NCBI GenBank assembly: GCA_024275555.1
Contig: JAJRYW010000580.1
Span: forward strand, 1 to 21,529
DNA length: 21,529 nucleotides
Reading direction: 5' to 3'
Source of the DNA: Calditrichota bacterium
GTDB lineage: Bacteria > Calditrichota > Calditrichia > RBG-13-44-9 > J075
A program made the translations under genes and the position numbers. The notes beneath the pieces were generated by a model. The model saw nothing but the letters and a program-made list of their open reading frames with translations. It ran no database searches and was not told the origin of the DNA. Positions 1-7,297 of the stretch are shown piece by piece. Within the stretch, counting starts at the first letter, position 1; every line of letters starts with the position of its first letter.

Positions 1-48
1 ATGCCCGCCGCCTACCACCACCACATCAAATTTATTGCTAAGGTTCAT
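1..48 (-). CDS. mnmG: MnmG (GidA), N-terminal fragment cut by the window edge
   Basis: Reading the minus strand from the ATG at 48-46 gives 16 codons, MNLSNKFDVVVVGGGH, which run off the left edge. This is the typical start of MnmG: a short lead, then a hydrophobic strand and the GGGH of the FAD dinucleotide-binding fold (family consensus FDVIVVGGGHAG). MnmG is the FAD-dependent partner of MnmE in adding the carboxymethylaminomethyl group to the wobble uridine of certain tRNAs. It lies just downstream of mnmE on the same strand, the usual order in many bacteria. A GGAAG at 61-57 is a reasonable ribosome-binding site. Only the N-terminus is visible, so the identification rests on this short match plus synteny. 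Confidence 0.85.
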   Translation of the reverse strand, partial: MNLSNKFDVVVVGGGH

Positions 49-61
49 GGTTGCCGCTTCC

Positions 62-77
62 TGTTTCACGTGAAACA
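62..77. promoter_or_regulatory. parS: parS centromere site (perfect 16-bp palindrome)
   Basis: TGTTTCACGTGAAACA is a perfect palindrome and matches the bacterial parS consensus (TGTTNCACGTGAAACA) that ParB binds and spreads from. It fills the gap between the mnmE stop codon and the mnmG start. Chromosomal parS sites cluster near the origin, and the rpmH-rnpA-yidC-mnmE-mnmG cluster is also origin-proximal in many bacteria, so location and sequence agree. Confidence 0.92.
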
Positions 78-1472
78 CTATTTCCCGATGCAGAAATTAG
101 CAAAAATATGGTCTAAAACCTGGTCGGGTGCATTCTCTCCGGTGATTTCGCCAAGCGCGTCCAGGGCCAGCCGGGCGTCAAGTGCGACCAGCTCCTCCGA
201 ACCGCCGGCCTCGATGGCTTCAATGGCGTTTTTTAAATGGGCGCACGCCTTTGCTAAAGCATCCCGGTGGCGCAGGCTGGTTACGACAATCTCCTCTGAA
301 TCTCCGTCGTTGCCCAGGTTGGCTATACGCTTAATAGTTTGATGCAGTTCCCGCTCGCCGGAGCGGGTAAGGGTGGATAGCTTAACCGCGGGAATCTTTA
401 GTGATTCTATTTGGGCCATTACCTCGGGCCTAAAGCCCAGGTCAATTTTGTTTAGAATGCCAATAAAAGATTTCGAGCTTTTGTTCTTGTCGATAAGTTG
501 CAACAATACCCGGTCGTCGGAGTCAAAGGGGGTGTGCGCCTCAAAAAGGCAAAGAGTTATGTCGGATGAATCAAGGTGGTTCAGCGCTCGCTCGATTCCA
601 ATTGCTTCGACTTCATCTTTGGTTTCCCGAATGCCCGCAGTGTCAACAATCTCGAAGTAGGTTCCGTCGATTTCAATGTGTGATTCTATGTAATCCCGAG
701 TCGTTCCGGGGGTAGAGCTGACAATTGCTCTGTTGCTGCCGATAAGCATATTCAGCAGGCTTGATTTGCCGACATTCGGTTTTCCAATAATTAACAACTT
801 CAGGCCGCGACTGAGAACTTTTCCGTAATCATACGAGGATAGGAGCTTGCCGATCTTGTCGATTATTGCCTGTAGCTTTTTTTTGAAATCCCGAAGCGGC
901 ATTGGTTCAATCTCCTCCTCGGAAAAGTCGAGGTTGATTTCAACGAGGGCCAGTTGCGACAAAAGCTCCTCGGCCATGCTCCGGATCTCCTGTGAAAACC
1001 TCCCCTCAAGATGCCTTAACGCCTGGGATACTGCCAGGGTGGATTTTGCCGCAATAGTTTCTGCCACGGCCTCCGCCTGGGCCAAATCCAGTTTGCCGTT
1101 CATAAAGGCGCGAAAAGTAAACTCCCCGGGCTGGGCCACCCTGGCGCCGCTCTGCACCAACTCCTGGATAATTTGATTTATAATTAAGGGATTGCAGTGC
1201 GAGGATATCTCTACAACATCCTCACCGGTGTAGGAATGAGGCTTTTTAAAATAGGTAGTAATAACCTGGTCGATCAGTTCACCCGACTTTTTAGACAGAA
1301 AATGATTAAAAACGGCAACTCTCGGGTTATGTAAGTCGAGCTTGTTCGTCAGGTGATTGTTCAGAATAGAAAGCGAATGTGTGCCGCTAAGCCGTATTAC
1401 AGATATTGCCCCATTGCCCAGGGGGGTCGCTAATGCAACGATTGTATCGTTGTTTAATATGTACTTTGTCAT
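78..1472 (-). CDS. mnmE: MnmE, tRNA uridine-5-carboxymethylaminomethyl modification GTPase
   Basis: The 464-residue length is normal for the family. The N-terminal part (about 1-120) is the tetrahydrofolate-binding dimerisation domain, with the conserved ATPLGNGAISVIRLSG start and PGEFTFRAFMNGKLDL stretch. A helical domain follows, with a G domain inserted: G1 GKPNVGKSS, G2 TPGTTRD, G3 DTAG, G4 NKID. The G5 region (LSTLTRSGE) is less canonical. The protein ends in CIGK, the invariant C-terminal motif whose Cys is needed for tRNA modification. It works with MnmG on the wobble uridine of tRNAs. The start is 10 nt after the yidC stop, so the two are probably cotranscribed. No strong Shine-Dalgarno is visible. 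Confidence 0.97.
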   Translation of the reverse strand: MTKYILNNDTIVALATPLGNGAISVIRLSGTHSLSILNNHLTNKLDLHNPRVAVFNHFLSKKSGELIDQVITTYFKKPHSYTGEDVVEISSHCNPLIINQIIQELVQSGARVAQPGEFTFRAFMNGKLDLAQAEAVAETIAAKSTLAVSQALRHLEGRFSQEIRSMAEELLSQLALVEINLDFSEEEIEPMPLRDFKKKLQAIIDKIGKLLSSYDYGKVLSRGLKLLIIGKPNVGKSSLLNMLIGSNRAIVSSTPGTTRDYIESHIEIDGTYFEIVDTAGIRETKDEVEAIGIERALNHLDSSDITLCLFEAHTPFDSDDRVLLQLIDKNKSSKSFIGILNKIDLGFRPEVMAQIESLKIPAVKLSTLTRSGERELHQTIKRIANLGNDGDSEEIVVTSLRHRDALAKACAHLKNAIEAIEAGGSEELVALDARLALDALGEITGENAPDQVLDHIFANFCIGK

Positions 1473-1481
1473 AAATGAACA

Positions 1482-3365
1482 TCATTTCTTGGAACGCTTT
1501 TTTGTGGCCCTGGGTTGTTGTCCCTTTTTTTGTGTCGTAATCACAGGTTCCGGTTTCTGAGCGTTTGAGGCATTGTCCGGATGCATACGTTTTTTAATCA
1601 TGCGAGTTTGGACCATACTCAAAAGATTGAAAACAGAATAATACAGATTCAAACCCGATGGGAGACTATAAAAAATAAACAGCAGGAACACGGGCATAAT
1701 GTATATCATTGCTTTTTGCTTGGGGTCGGTCATGGTCATTTTGGATTGCCAGATCATGGTCGCAGCCATAAGTATGGGCAATACGCTGATTGTATCACCA
1801 ATAAAAGGCAGGCTTGTACCAAGCGCCAGGTGATCGGGCCTGGATAGGTCAGTAATCCATAGAATGAAGGGTTCCCCTCTAAGCTGAATGGTAGAGCGAA
1901 AAACCACAAACAAGGCAAACAATAAAGGCATCTGCAGTATGGTAGGAATGCAGCCTCCAAGCGGGTTTATGCCTCGCTCTTTATATAGTTTCATCATTTC
2001 TTTGTTCAGGCGTTGGGCGTCATTCTTGTATTTTTCGCGCATTTCCGCCATCAGCGGCTGAACATATTGCATCTCGCTCATAGACTGGTAGCTTTTTTTG
2101 GTAAGAGGATGCAAGATGAGCTTAATGAAGATCGAAAAAATAATGATGATCAAGCCATAGTTGGGAATGAACTTGTGCAGCAGATCAAACGCGGGTAAAA
2201 CAAAATAGATATTGATGAAACGAAACAAGAAAAAGCCTTCGTACCAATCCTTGTTCATCACTAAATTGTCTAATCCATCTCCAACGGCCTTCAGGATTTT
2301 ATAATCAAGCGGCCCCAGGAACACCGTTAACGAATCGGTGTACTTGTTGATTGATTGCGGCGGAATGGGGATTTCCAGTTCGGTGGTATATGTTAAATAT
2401 TCAATATCGTTAATTTCTTTACCGCGGCCTATAATTTCCACGTTGATATTGTCGGGTGAATGAGGAATGGTTGCCTGCACAAAATACTTAGTACGAATAG
2501 CGGTCCAGTCCGTTTTTTTTCCTTGCGGATAAATCTTTTCCACCTCATCCGCCGATACGCTGTGTGTTACCAACTCACCATTTTGGTAGGCGTATGCTCT
2601 GGCATAGCTGTAGTCCTCCTTAACATTTTCCTCGGTATGTGCAAGACCGCCTTTCCAAATAGCGGAATAAGCGCGTTTGCCCATAAAGTTCTGAAGATTT
2701 TCAAAGGTCAGAAATACATCGTAGGAATATTGATTAAAATAAAAACGGTAGGTTTTAATAATCTTGCCCCCGGCAACCGGCAAAAAGTATTCCAGCTCCC
2801 CTACCGGGTTGGCTCCGTCAAGGTAAATACTGGTGGAGTTGTTGGGAGATGGGTGCAGTTGGTAGTCGCTCAAGTCAAACTTTTGGCCGGTGTTGGTAAC
2901 GATTTCGAAATCGAGTCCGTGGTATTCTCCTGCGAAAGCCGGAATTGGCCTGGCTAAATCGACTTGCCCCCCTTCGAAATAATCATATTTTTTTAAAATC
3001 CAATGTGTAAATTTTGCACCTTGTTCATTCGTTACTTGAATGGATAATAGAGGTGTTTCGATCGTGGTTTCAACTATGGCAGAATCAGGGACAATAAAAG
3101 AGTTCGGCGCCGACGCCGGCAGACTCTCGGCCTGGCTAAGCTGGGCGGCTTCATTTAAGGTTTCCGGAACGGAAACGACCGGCTCAGGACTTGCTTCATT
3201 GATCGAGGGTGTTTGCGCTATGCTGTCTCGTTCAGATTGAACATGTGTTAAAGAATCGGCAATTGAAGGTTGAAGATCTTCTCCTGTCATCCACTTAAAA
3301 TAGTATGGCATTAAAAAGGTAATAATTACGATTAAAAAGATGCCAATAATTGCTCTCTTGTCCAT
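1482..3365 (-). CDS. yidC: YidC/Oxa1 membrane protein insertase
   Basis: This is a 627-residue protein of the long Gram-negative YidC type. It has an N-terminal membrane anchor (about 5-25), a large periplasmic beta-rich domain (about 110-370), and the C-terminal insertase core with several membrane segments (about 400-600). The core contains the recognisable HPLTKKSYQSMSEM and INPLGGCIPTILQMPLLFALF stretches. The tail after about residue 595 is strongly basic (it ends TKKRSKK), as in YidC proteins that contact the ribosome. The groove position held by Arg in E. coli (VRGIMYPLT) is Lys here (IKLILHPLT). YidC inserts and folds inner-membrane proteins alone or with SecYEG. AAAGGAA lies just upstream of the ATG. 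It is downstream of rnpA with only 42 nt between them, leaving no room for yidD. Confidence 0.97.
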   Translation of the reverse strand: MDKRAIIGIFLIVIITFLMPYYFKWMTGEDLQPSIADSLTHVQSERDSIAQTPSINEASPEPVVSVPETLNEAAQLSQAESLPASAPNSFIVPDSAIVETTIETPLLSIQVTNEQGAKFTHWILKKYDYFEGGQVDLARPIPAFAGEYHGLDFEIVTNTGQKFDLSDYQLHPSPNNSTSIYLDGANPVGELEYFLPVAGGKIIKTYRFYFNQYSYDVFLTFENLQNFMGKRAYSAIWKGGLAHTEENVKEDYSYARAYAYQNGELVTHSVSADEVEKIYPQGKKTDWTAIRTKYFVQATIPHSPDNINVEIIGRGKEINDIEYLTYTTELEIPIPPQSINKYTDSLTVFLGPLDYKILKAVGDGLDNLVMNKDWYEGFFLFRFINIYFVLPAFDLLHKFIPNYGLIIIIFSIFIKLILHPLTKKSYQSMSEMQYVQPLMAEMREKYKNDAQRLNKEMMKLYKERGINPLGGCIPTILQMPLLFALFVVFRSTIQLRGEPFILWITDLSRPDHLALGTSLPFIGDTISVLPILMAATMIWQSKMTMTDPKQKAMIYIMPVFLLFIFYSLPSGLNLYYSVFNLLSMVQTRMIKKRMHPDNASNAQKPEPVITTQKKGQQPRATKKRSKK

Positions 3366-3407
3366 TAAATTTCCTTTAGCGAAAATAGGGTTGCTATTTT
3401 AAGCGCT

Positions 3408-3743
3408 TCATCCTGTTCGGGATTTAGCCTTTTTTAAAAGTGCAAGAATATCCTGCTCCGTATCAGCGAAAGTTGGGGGCATTTTCTTGACAAAAAAAAC
3501 CTGATAGCCTATCAATAGGTTCTCAGGGTTTTGGCGACAAACCTCACGGGCCCTTCTTTTTGCAGTATTTCTTTTGACTGCATTTCCAATTCGTTTTGGA
3601 GTAATTATTGCTAATTTCAACTCGTTACCCGGCAGTACAAATAAATTATGATATCTGCCAACATATTTTTGTCCTGTTCGAATAACCATTCCAATATCGG
3701 CTGATCGTTTCAGCCGATATCTTCGGGGAAACGAAAAAGACAT
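3408..3743 (-). CDS. rnpA: Ribonuclease P protein component
   Basis: A small basic protein, 111 residues from this ATG, with the RnpA signature AVKRNTAKRRARE (consensus RNxxKRRxRE) in the helix that contacts the RNase P RNA, and FPRRYRLKRSADI near the start. RNase P removes 5' leaders from tRNA precursors. The frame is open four codons further, to a GTG at 3755 that would overlap the end of rpmH by 8 nt. Neither start has a clear ribosome-binding site. I chose the ATG, which lies 4 nt after the rpmH stop; both starts fit the family length. It follows rpmH directly, the near-universal gene pair, and precedes yidC. Confidence 0.95.
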   Translation of the reverse strand: MSFSFPRRYRLKRSADIGMVIRTGQKYVGRYHNLFVLPGNELKLAIITPKRIGNAVKRNTAKRRAREVCRQNPENLLIGYQVFFVKKMPPTFADTEQDILALLKKAKSRTG

Positions 3744-3747
3744 ATTC

Positions 3748-3888
3748 TTAACCACTGACAGAGAGGCGCTTGCGACCTTTTGCTCTACGTCGGGTGATCA
3801 CTTTGCGACCTCCCTGCGAGGCCATTCTGGAACGAAAGCCGTGCTTGTTCCGCCGTTTCCGGTTATGGGGTTGATACGTTCGCTTCAT
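3748..3888 (-). CDS. rpmH: 50S ribosomal protein L34
   Basis: A 46-codon gene. The product begins MKRTYQPHNRKRRNKHGFRS and ends RRRAKGRKRLSVSG, the classic highly basic L34 sequence with the conserved RMASQGGRKV centre. The length is normal. The ribosome-binding site GGGAGA (3901-3896) sits 7 nt before the ATG. It is the first gene of the minus-strand rpmH-rnpA-yidC-mnmE-mnmG run. Confidence 0.97.
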   Translation of the reverse strand: MKRTYQPHNRKRRNKHGFRSRMASQGGRKVITRRRAKGRKRLSVSG

Positions 3889-3895
3889 GATACTA

Positions 3896-3901
3896 TCTCC
3901 C
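3896..3901 (-). promoter_or_regulatory. Ribosome-binding site of rpmH
   Basis: GGGAGA on the minus strand, 7 nt upstream of the rpmH ATG. It is one of the few strong Shine-Dalgarno sequences in this window; many other genes here have weak ones. Confidence 0.6.
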
Positions 3902-3921
3902 TTATTTGTTTATTAAAGCCC

Positions 3922-3954
3922 CACAATTAATAAAAGATTTGAGGGATTGTCAAA
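3922..3954 (-). promoter_or_regulatory. Putative promoter of the rpmH-rnpA-yidC-mnmE operon
   Basis: On the minus strand, TTTG (3954-3951, part of TTTGACA) is followed after 21 nt by TAATTGTG (3929-3922). This is one mismatch from the TAnnTTTG -7 element of Bacteroidota-type promoters. The overlapping TTGACA also fits a sigma-70 -35 box. It lies about 35 nt before the rpmH start. Inferred from motif and position only. Confidence 0.4.
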
Positions 3955-4139
3955 TAGTAAAACTAAAATGAGGGTATTGCATATAACAAGCCGAAAAAGT
4001 ATCTTATTGGGCGTTCTTTCCGGGTATCTTTCCGCACACCTTGAAGAAGTGTTCATTACGGTGTATTTTAAGACACGGAAAGTTTGACTCCATAGTAATT
4101 TAGTCTGTTCCTATTTTGTTTATTAACAATGGGTTATTG

Positions 4140-5126
4140 ATGGCAAATATTGTCTCTTTTATTATCCAAAAGGGGGGGTGTGGGAAGACGACCACTACGG
4201 TAAACAGCGCCGGTTACCTTGCCCGGCAGGGATATAAAGTGCTTGCAGTAGACATGGACCCCCAGGGAAATATGACTCAACACTTTGGCTATGATAGCGA
4301 TGCGCTTGAGAATTCATTGGTACATTTGTTCTTAAAAAAGAAACCGTTTGACGAAGTTTTGATAAAAAGAGAAGAAAATTTACATATTCTTCCCAATAAT
4401 ATTGAAATGACCACCGTGGAATATACGCTTTATAAATCTATGTCGCGCGAATATATTCTGCGGGATATTTTAACCCCTGTTATGAATGAGTATGATTTTA
4501 TCTTAATTGATTGCCCGCCAAACTTAGGTATTCTATCGATAAATTCTTTGGTGGCCAGCACAGAGTTTATGCTGGTAGTATCCCCGGAGTTTTTTCCGAT
4601 GAGAGCCATTAAGCCGCTTTATGAAACTTACTTAATGATCAAAAGCAAATTGAACCACACCTTGCAGCTTAAAGGGGTGGTGATGACCATGTGTGATTTC
4701 CGCACCCGCCACGCCCAGGAAGTGCGAAATATCCTGCAGAAGAATTTTCCGCATAAGCTGTACCAGGCCTTTATCAGAAATAACGTAGCCCTTAAAGAAG
4801 CCGCATCAAGAGGGCAAAGTATTTTTGAATTTGATCCCCGATCTATTGGCGCATTTGACTATCAGAATTTTGCCGAAGAATTCCTGCGGGAGTATGAGCC
4901 TGCCCGTAAAAAACGTCAATATTATGACAATTTCTTCAGCAATTTGGCAAACCAGGAACAGCACGACATTCTCCAATTCGCCAAAAAGAATTTGACCGCC
5001 TATATTCAACATCGGCTGGAATGGCATGAGAATGCGCCGGTATTGAGGGAAGCGCTAATCATCGAGCGAAATAAAATATTGGAAAAAATAAAACCTTATC
5101 GGAATTACTCAATCCATGATGAATAA
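4140..5126 (+). CDS. ParA/Soj-family ATPase, orphan, with C-terminal extension
   Basis: From the ATG at 4140 the product is 328 residues. It opens with a deviant Walker A motif KGGCGKTTTT (11-20) including the signature lysine K11, then the A' motif DMDPQGN (38-44) and a Walker B-like FILIDCPP near 120. These are the marks of ParA/MinD ATPases that dimerise on ATP and move on DNA or membrane. The ParA fold ends near residue 255. About 75 further residues, charged and predicted mostly helical (from REYEPARKKRQYY), have no family I recognise. An upstream in-frame TTG at 4116 would add 8 residues. No parB follows; the next gene overlaps by 11 nt and encodes an outer-membrane barrel. The usual chromosomal parAB is therefore probably elsewhere, and this paralogue may position a different cargo (inference). 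Confidence 0.85.
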   Translation: MANIVSFIIQKGGCGKTTTTVNSAGYLARQGYKVLAVDMDPQGNMTQHFGYDSDALENSLVHLFLKKKPFDEVLIKREENLHILPNNIEMTTVEYTLYKSMSREYILRDILTPVMNEYDFILIDCPPNLGILSINSLVASTEFMLVVSPEFFPMRAIKPLYETYLMIKSKLNHTLQLKGVVMTMCDFRTRHAQEVRNILQKNFPHKLYQAFIRNNVALKEAASRGQSIFEFDPRSIGAFDYQNFAEEFLREYEPARKKRQYYDNFFSNLANQEQHDILQFAKKNLTAYIQHRLEWHENAPVLREALIIERNKILEKIKPYRNYSIHDE

Positions 5127-5937
5127 ATGTCCCACTAAATTAGCTATACTATTTCTCTGGCTAAGCATAAACGCTTATGGGGCTTTTGATTATCCGGCCT
5201 ATTCTCCCCCCAGTGCAGCGGTTTTGAACAGCGCTATTGCGGGCGGTATTGGTTATGACGGCGCAGTGATGAACCCCGGTTTATCGGCTGGTATAACAGA
5301 CCTTTATGCTTCACTCAGCTATACAAATTTTTATAATATGACCGAGCTGCAACTTAGCAACGGAATGGTCTTATTCCCTTATAAAGAAATTGGCCTGGGA
5401 GTAATCATCCAGGACTTTGGAAATAGCCGCTACCGGGAGGATCGTATAAAGGTGTTGGCTGCTAAACACTTTAATAACAATAGTTTCGCCGTTGGAATTG
5501 CATTGAGCGGATACCAGGTAAGTATTGATGGATATGGGAGCAAGCAGGCGCTGGGGATTGATGTTGGCTTTGTATACTCACTCTCATCTCTTCTTACCTT
5601 TGGCGGGGTAATAGAAAACGTAAATCAACCCAGTATGGCCGGGCGCAAGGAGGAGTTGCCGCAAGTTTTCCGCCTGGGAGCAACATTCCATCCGGATGAG
5701 GATCTCACTGCATTTATTGGTATCGAAAAGGACAGTTGGTATAATCCGAGTTATGCTCTCGGGATTGCCTATCAGCTCTATCATACCCTCACCATTTACA
5801 GCGGCTATTCATCATTAAGCGCCCAGCCTTCATTTGGTTTACAATTAAGAATAAGGCGGGCAGATTTCCGCTACGCGGTTCAGTACCACTCAGAATTGGG
5901 GACCACCCATTTCTGGGGCATCGCTTTTCACGCCTAA
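5116..5937 (+). CDS. Exported outer-membrane beta-barrel protein, PorV/PorQ-like
   Basis: A 273-residue protein with an N-terminal signal peptide (hydrophobic stretch about 9-22, cleavage probably near AYG). The start of the mature chain contains SAAVLNSAIAGGIGYDGAVMNPG, like the asparagine-proline 'A..N.a.la' opening of PorV/PorQ and FadL-type barrels. The rest is alternating beta strands ending FWGIAFHA, as expected of an outer-membrane barrel. PorV/PorQ proteins belong to type IX secretion or act as shuttle barrels in FCB bacteria; I cannot say that this one does. Its start overlaps the end of the ParA-like gene by 11 nt, and the EnvC-like gene begins 14 nt after its stop, so the three are likely one transcript. 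The second ATG codon could be the true start. The general class is fairly secure, the subfamily is not. Confidence 0.55.
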   Translation: MMNKCPTKLAILFLWLSINAYGAFDYPAYSPPSAAVLNSAIAGGIGYDGAVMNPGLSAGITDLYASLSYTNFYNMTELQLSNGMVLFPYKEIGLGVIIQDFGNSRYREDRIKVLAAKHFNNNSFAVGIALSGYQVSIDGYGSKQALGIDVGFVYSLSSLLTFGGVIENVNQPSMAGRKEELPQVFRLGATFHPDEDLTAFIGIEKDSWYNPSYALGIAYQLYHTLTIYSGYSSLSAQPSFGLQLRIRRADFRYAVQYHSELGTTHFWGIAFHA

Positions 5938-5951
5938 CCGATTTTTGCCCC

Positions 5952-7136
5952 ATGCATTCCAAAGTTGCCATTCTTCTTATCTCCCTTTTCCTGTTATTGA
6001 ATTGGAAGGGCCTGTTTGCCCAGGAGAAAGTTTCACAGGCCCAGGCCCGGCTGGAAAAAATTTATCAGGAAATTGGTAAACTGGAAGATGAGCTTAAAAA
6101 CACCGAACAGCAAAAACAGTCGGAATTGTCGGTTTTGAAGCAGATCGAGAGGCAAGAAACCCTTCTTCGCCAGGCAGTACGGTTACTCGATAAAGAAATC
6201 GAACGCACTAACCGGGATATTTCCGCCCTGCACTCCCAGGTTGAAACATTATCAAGCCAGGTAAGTGAGCTAAAGCAACTGTTTGAACAGCAACTGCTGG
6301 CCTATTTCAAGTTTACGCGTTCGGGGCAATTGGAGTGGTTGTTGGGGGCGAAGAATTTTAATCAATTATTGGTGCGCAACCGCTATTTTAAAATGATATC
6401 TGCCGGCGTGGAACACACCCTGGCTCGCCTGAATGATAAGCGCACCCAACTCGAATCCACAGAACGCAAGCGTCGTGATGAATTGCGCAGAAAAAAAGAA
6501 CTGGCCTCCCGGAAGCGCAAAGAACAAAAGGCATTGCAAAGAAAACGCTCTCAGCGTAAAAGCAAAATTGATAAGATCATCCGCGATTCGGCATTGTTGC
6601 GGCAATCTCTGGCAGAAAAACGCGCAAATTATGAAAAACTGAAAAACATGATCCGCCAGTTGCGTACTACCGAGGCCGGCAGCCGGGCCGGCGCGGCCGA
6701 ATTCGATCAGGCCTTATGGGAACAGACGCGGGGAGATTTCTCCCGGGCGCGCAAGAAACTGAATTGGCCGGCAAAGGGTAAGATTTTACACCGCTTTGGA
6801 AAATACCGCAATCCTCGTCTTAAAACCACGTTGATTAACAACGGCGTGGATATCCAGGCGCCGAAAGGCAGTCAAGTGCGGTGTGTTTTTCCCGGCGTGG
6901 TTAGCCTGGTGGTGTACATGGGGGGCTTTGGCAATACGGTGATCATGGATCATGGCGCCGGATATTATTCCGTCTACGCCCACTTGGAAGATGTTCTTGT
7001 TCAAAAATTTCAGATTTTAAAGGCCGGCGAGGTAATTGGAACCGTTGGAGATTCCGGCTCTTTGGAGGGCGCCTTGCTCCACTTCGAAATTTATCAAAAT
7101 GACAAGCCGGTCGACCCTCTTAGGTGGCTTAAATAA
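5952..7136 (+). CDS. EnvC-like murein hydrolase activator (coiled coil + degenerate LytM/M23)
   Basis: A 394-residue protein with a signal peptide (1-23, cleavage after LFA). A long charged coiled coil rich in Lys, Glu, Arg and Gln follows (about 25-250), then a C-terminal LytM/M23 domain (about 268-394). In active M23 peptidases zinc is held by HxxxD and HxH. Here the first motif reads NNGVD (His replaced by Asn) and the last reads LLHF instead of HLHF, while YAHL and the Asp remain. Two ligands are missing, so it is unlikely to be an active peptidase. This is the EnvC/NlpD pattern, where the domain activates periplasmic amidases that split septal peptidoglycan. EnvC is normally recruited by FtsEX, which is not in view. 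No clear ribosome-binding site precedes the ATG, consistent with translation coupled to the upstream gene. Confidence 0.85.
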   Translation: MHSKVAILLISLFLLLNWKGLFAQEKVSQAQARLEKIYQEIGKLEDELKNTEQQKQSELSVLKQIERQETLLRQAVRLLDKEIERTNRDISALHSQVETLSSQVSELKQLFEQQLLAYFKFTRSGQLEWLLGAKNFNQLLVRNRYFKMISAGVEHTLARLNDKRTQLESTERKRRDELRRKKELASRKRKEQKALQRKRSQRKSKIDKIIRDSALLRQSLAEKRANYEKLKNMIRQLRTTEAGSRAGAAEFDQALWEQTRGDFSRARKKLNWPAKGKILHRFGKYRNPRLKTTLINNGVDIQAPKGSQVRCVFPGVVSLVVYMGGFGNTVIMDHGAGYYSVYAHLEDVLVQKFQILKAGEVIGTVGDSGSLEGALLHFEIYQNDKPVDPLRWLK

Positions 7137-7189
7137 GACGCTGGCGCTTTTGCGGAAAATTTATAGTCCTGCCTTCTAAATTATAAATC

Positions 7190-7204
7190 GGTGGTATTAT
7201 CACC
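7190..7204. promoter_or_regulatory. Possible operator: imperfect 15-bp palindrome
   Basis: GGTGGTATTATCACC is a palindrome with one mismatched pair, about 95 nt upstream of the flavoprotein gene at 7298. It lies in the otherwise featureless 161-nt gap after the EnvC-like gene. Nothing else supports a regulatory role. Confidence 0.2.
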
Positions 7205-7297
7205 TTCAAACAAATAAATTTTGGGCCGTGGATTAATCATGGTGTGGCAGAGAGCTAATCGACCTATAAACAATAAACGTAAACGCCGGAGCAGAAA

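Noticed and set aside
1..342. Plus-strand open frame across the mnmE end
   Set aside because: It is the antisense shadow of mnmE and mnmG and would encode across the parS site; no family resemblance.
4016..4070. ACACC/GGTGT hairpin before the ParA-like gene
   Set aside because: Only five pairs with a long loop and no T-run; could be chance.
3955..4139. Possible replication origin between rpmH and the ParA-like gene
   Set aside because: The rpmH neighbourhood often holds oriC, but I found no convincing DnaA boxes (TTATCCACA) and no dnaA or dnaN in view.
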